NCBI GenBank assembly: GCA_965228265.1 | Contig: OZ245804.1 | Coordinates: 2,728,001 to 2,792,000 of the forward strand | Direction of reading: 5' to 3' | Source of the DNA: GCA-2732755 sp965228265 | GTDB lineage: Bacteria > Planctomycetota > Phycisphaerae > Phycisphaerales > UBA1924 | DNA: 64,000 bases | Shown here: positions 61,693 through 64,000 of the stretch, piece by piece | Position numbering within the stretch: the stretch's first letter is position 1 | Layout: the number at the start of each line of letters is the position of its first letter | The notes under the pieces: model-generated | What the model was told of the DNA's origin: nothing | What the model saw: only the letters and a program-made list of their open reading frames with translations | Database searches by the model: none | Position numbers and translations under genes: made by a program

Positions 61693-64000
61693 TCAGCAGC
61701 CCGCATTGTAATTGGCGACCCACGCGGAGAAGTCCGCGGGCGAGCACTGGTCATCGCCGTTCTGGTCGCACGCGGGTGATTGGGCGTTGAAGGCCGCGAC
61801 CCAGGCGGAGAAGTCGGCGGGGGTGACGGCTCCGTCGCCGTTGGTGTCGGCGAGGCACGGATCTTCACAGAAATCGAACGGGATCGGAACTGCAAGAACC
61901 GCGTCCACGAAGCCGGGCTGGATGAGCTCGGCCAGGCCGAGCGCGCCCATCGAGACATCGGGCAGGCCCGCGGAGTTGGGCGTGTAGCTCGGGTCGATCG
62001 CGGATCGGCGATAGAGCATGCTCGCCCCCGATGCGAACTCGGCGCGTGCGCCCTGGCGGTAGGCGTTGTAGGCGGCCCACGCGGGCTCGTGCTCGCCGAG
62101 TGCGCCGAACGCCATGAGAGCCGTCAGCGTCGTGACATCGCCCGGGTGGTTGCTCAGGCTGTCGGCGTTGTAGCCGCCCCACTCGGCTTTGGTCGTGCCC
62201 GCCGAGAAGACCGTGAACAGCCTCGGCCCGTTCTCGTCGGTCCACGCTGCGTGCGTGACGAGCACGTTTCTGGCGTGCATCATCCAGGCGGGGTCGCTGC
62301 GGAAGGGTTCCTGCAGCAGGAGCGAGTACGCCGTGATGAACGCGGGGAGGTAGCCGCCGGGCGTTTCGCCTGTGACGGGTCTTCCGAGCACGAACGTCGC
62401 GGTGGGCCAGAGGTTTCGGTTGATCCATCGGCTCCACGCGTTCTGCGAGATGTTGCCGCCGAATGCGCCGGCTTGTTCTGCGAAGACGAGGCCTTCGGTG
62501 AAAGCTGGGTTCCACGCGCTGGGGTCGGCCCCGCCTGCGCCGAGCGATTTGAGATAGACCTCGTCGTTATTCGACCGGAAGTAGTCGTCCCAGTTGGTGA
62601 CGCCGCAAACGATCGCCTGGGCGGCCTCGCGGATGTCGGCGTCGTTCGGGTAATACGCGCGGGCGCGGATGGCAGCGGCGACGATCTTCATCGTGCTGTA
62701 AGTCGCGAACTCGGCGCCCCAGCCCGGCTGCGTGGAGCCGGTGTCGGGGTCGATCCAGTGCGTGTAGAAGCCGTCGGCGGATCGAGCGGGCGCGGGGCCT
62801 GGCAGGTGGCCCGCGTATCGCTGGAGGATCTCGCGGATCATGGGCTGGGCCTCGGCGTCGCCCGTGAGTTCGTCGCTTGCGAGCAGCGTGAGGATGACCC
62901 AGCACGCGCCGTCGGGGGTGGCCGGGTGAAAGCGTGACGAGCCGAGTGTGACGTCGGCGTCGATCACCCAGCCCGCGGGCTTGCCGTCGGGCGAGATGAG
63001 GCCCTTGGCGAACGTCACCTGCTGCGCGAACTCGTCGGTGAGCCACTGGTCGTAGGTCAGCCGCGTGTCGGCCCCCTCGCGGATCGAGAGCGTCTCGGTC
63101 GGCGCTGCGACGACGAGTTCACCCGTGGCGGTGCGGGCCAGGTCGCTCGCGTCCTGCGTGAGCGTTGCGTAGGTCGAGGGCGTAAAGAACGTAAAGCCCC
63201 GCACGAGCGATGCGCCGGCGAATCGCACCTGCGTGCCCGCGGGTTCGTCCGTGAGCAGGTAGAGCCCGTCGCCCGCGCCGAAGTGCGACGAATACGCGAT
63301 CGCGCGCACGTCGGTCACGGTTGTCACCAGTGCGAGTGTCGGCGGCTGCTGCGTGATGGGTGCGCGGTACAGGCCGAAGTTCCCCGTTGCAAACAGAAAC
63401 CCGCCCGCCTGATCGACGGCCAGCCCGCGGATCACCGAAAGATCCGTGAGCGCGGTGCTCCACGCGACGCTCGAGGTCGATTGGTTGCGCCCGGCGCTCA
63501 GGCCAAAGAGATTCCCGAAAGCGCTCGAGACATACAGCGTGCCCCTGTGGTGCAGGGCGGCCAGGTGCGAGGGCTGGGATTCAGTGTCCGCAAGTTCGAG
63601 GCGGGCAAAGCGCACCAGGGCGTTCTCGTAGCGGTCATACAGCAGCACAACATCGGAGGCCAGCCCGTCGCCCGGCAGGGACGCGTCGGCGATGGCGATG
63701 TAGAGGCGACGCCCCGAGTCGGAGAAGGCCAGGGCGACCGGGCCGTCGTGCGAGCTGTCGAGGTTCATCCACGGCGCCAGGGCCGCGATCTCGGCGCGGG
63801 TGATCGTGCGGAGCGTCTGGTCCGAGGCGTTGCGGATCGTGACGGTGTCGGTGCCCGCGTCGGCGAAGGCGCTGAACCCGCCGAGACGGGCGCTGGCAAC
63901 GCAGTCCGTGCGCGACAATCCCGCGACGCTCGTGACCACGGGCTGGGCCCAAGTGGCGCCGACCGCGCAGAACGAGAGCAGGAGCAGCGTCAGCAGCAAG
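61693..64000 (-). CDS. Large secreted GC-type dockerin protein, 5' end beyond the window
   Basis: At least 769 residues; the frame is open to the window edge and the first visible residues (LLLTLLLLSFCAVGATWAQP) look like the end of a signal peptide, so only a few residues are missing. The N-terminal half is a beta-propeller-like region (AGLSRTDCVASARLGGFSAF; GGFLFATGNFGLYRAPITQQ). The middle is a helical six-hairpin-type domain (YATYSTMKIVAAAIRARAYY-like FATYSTMKIVAAAIRARAYY, NWDDYFRSNNDEVYLKSLGA) that may be a glycosidase. The dockerin loops are DTNGDGAVTPADF and DQNGDDQCSPADF; the second has Asp for the usual Gly. It ends Gly-Cys. The substrate is unknown. Confidence 0.82.
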   Translation of the reverse strand, partial: LLLTLLLLSFCAVGATWAQPVVTSVAGLSRTDCVASARLGGFSAFADAGTDTVTIRNASDQTLRTITRAEIAALAPWMNLDSSHDGPVALAFSDSGRRLYIAIADASLPGDGLASDVVLLYDRYENALVRFARLELADTESQPSHLAALHHRGTLYVSSAFGNLFGLSAGRNQSTSSVAWSTALTDLSVIRGLAVDQAGGFLFATGNFGLYRAPITQQPPTLALVTTVTDVRAIAYSSHFGAGDGLYLLTDEPAGTQVRFAGASLVRGFTFFTPSTYATLTQDASDLARTATGELVVAAPTETLSIREGADTRLTYDQWLTDEFAQQVTFAKGLISPDGKPAGWVIDADVTLGSSRFHPATPDGACWVILTLLASDELTGDAEAQPMIREILQRYAGHLPGPAPARSADGFYTHWIDPDTGSTQPGWGAEFATYSTMKIVAAAIRARAYYPNDADIREAAQAIVCGVTNWDDYFRSNNDEVYLKSLGAGGADPSAWNPAFTEGLVFAEQAGAFGGNISQNAWSRWINRNLWPTATFVLGRPVTGETPGGYLPAFITAYSLLLQEPFRSDPAWMMHARNVLVTHAAWTDENGPRLFTVFSAGTTKAEWGGYNADSLSNHPGDVTTLTALMAFGALGEHEPAWAAYNAYRQGARAEFASGASMLYRRSAIDPSYTPNSAGLPDVSMGALGLAELIQPGFVDAVLAVPIPFDFCEDPCLADTNGDGAVTPADFSAWVAAFNAQSPACDQNGDDQCSPADFSAWVANYNAGC

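Overview
The window is high-GC bacterial chromosome and looks like a planctomycete of the class Phycisphaerae. The taxonomic clues are four secreted proteins with a C-terminal double-loop 'GC-type dockerin' ending in Gly-Cys, two secreted proteins with PEP-CTERM-like tails (Pro-x-Pro/Gly, hydrophobic helix, Arg cluster), and two pseudopilins with the FTLIELLVVIAIIALLIGIL N-terminus. A PurS-like domain fused to PurL and six-domain ribosomal protein S1 fit this. No rRNA, tRNA, CRISPR array, prophage or complete insertion sequence was seen.

Layout. 1-2384: type IV pilus/type II secretion genes (partial GspF/PilC-like, pilT) and rnhA. 2584-5565: purL, with a palindromic repeat inserted in frame. 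5633-7253: a dockerin protein and pseudopilin pair. 7406-10037: ribE, ruvC and an NtrC-type regulator, overlapping by ATGA. 10195-16000: a PQQ-propeller lipoprotein, purH, an HNH nuclease, pterin dehydratase, GluQ and a DUF192 lipoprotein. 15755-20971: a PP2C phosphatase, an orphan MacB-type ATPase, a STAS protein and gyrA. 21089-31974: a secreted protein of unknown role, a P450, rpsA, gdhA, a low-GC orphan ORF, a PEP-CTERM protein and an SDR. 32026-36545: nfo, a TPR lipoprotein, queF, a YhaM-like nuclease and a LON-domain protein. 36680-39524: a four-gene overlapping envelope-sugar cluster. 39649-42206: ferredoxin and a hybrid histidine kinase.

42217-58845 is a carbohydrate-use region. On the minus strand, a PEP-CTERM protein, a GH94 phosphorylase, a pseudopilin, a small membrane protein, a sugar-binding protein and two permeases form one apparent operon. 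Upstream are a GH144-like secreted glucanase and, divergently, a LacI regulator and a MalK/MsmX-type ATPase. Two sites matching the LacI/CcpA operator pattern TGnAAnCGnTTnCA sit just downstream of the -10 of two promoters: one before the seven-gene operon (54856-54869), one before a dockerin protein with a carbohydrate-binding-like body (46342-46355). I infer one sugar-responsive regulon; a beta-glucan is the most likely substrate, but the linkage is unknown.

58870-64000: a barrel-like secreted protein, an HTH protein with direct repeats upstream, and two adjacent dockerin proteins with nearly identical 3' ends; the last runs off the window.

Two families of short palindromic repeats are scattered through the window. 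Family A is a REPIN-like double hairpin of 84-90 bp bounded by GGTGCCA/TGGCACC (five copies plus a half copy). Family B is a GC-rich hairpin such as CCCTCTCCCC/GGGGAGAGGG. One family B copy lies inside purL, one family A copy supplies the stop codon of the P450 gene, and two inverted family B copies bracket a small membrane-protein gene.
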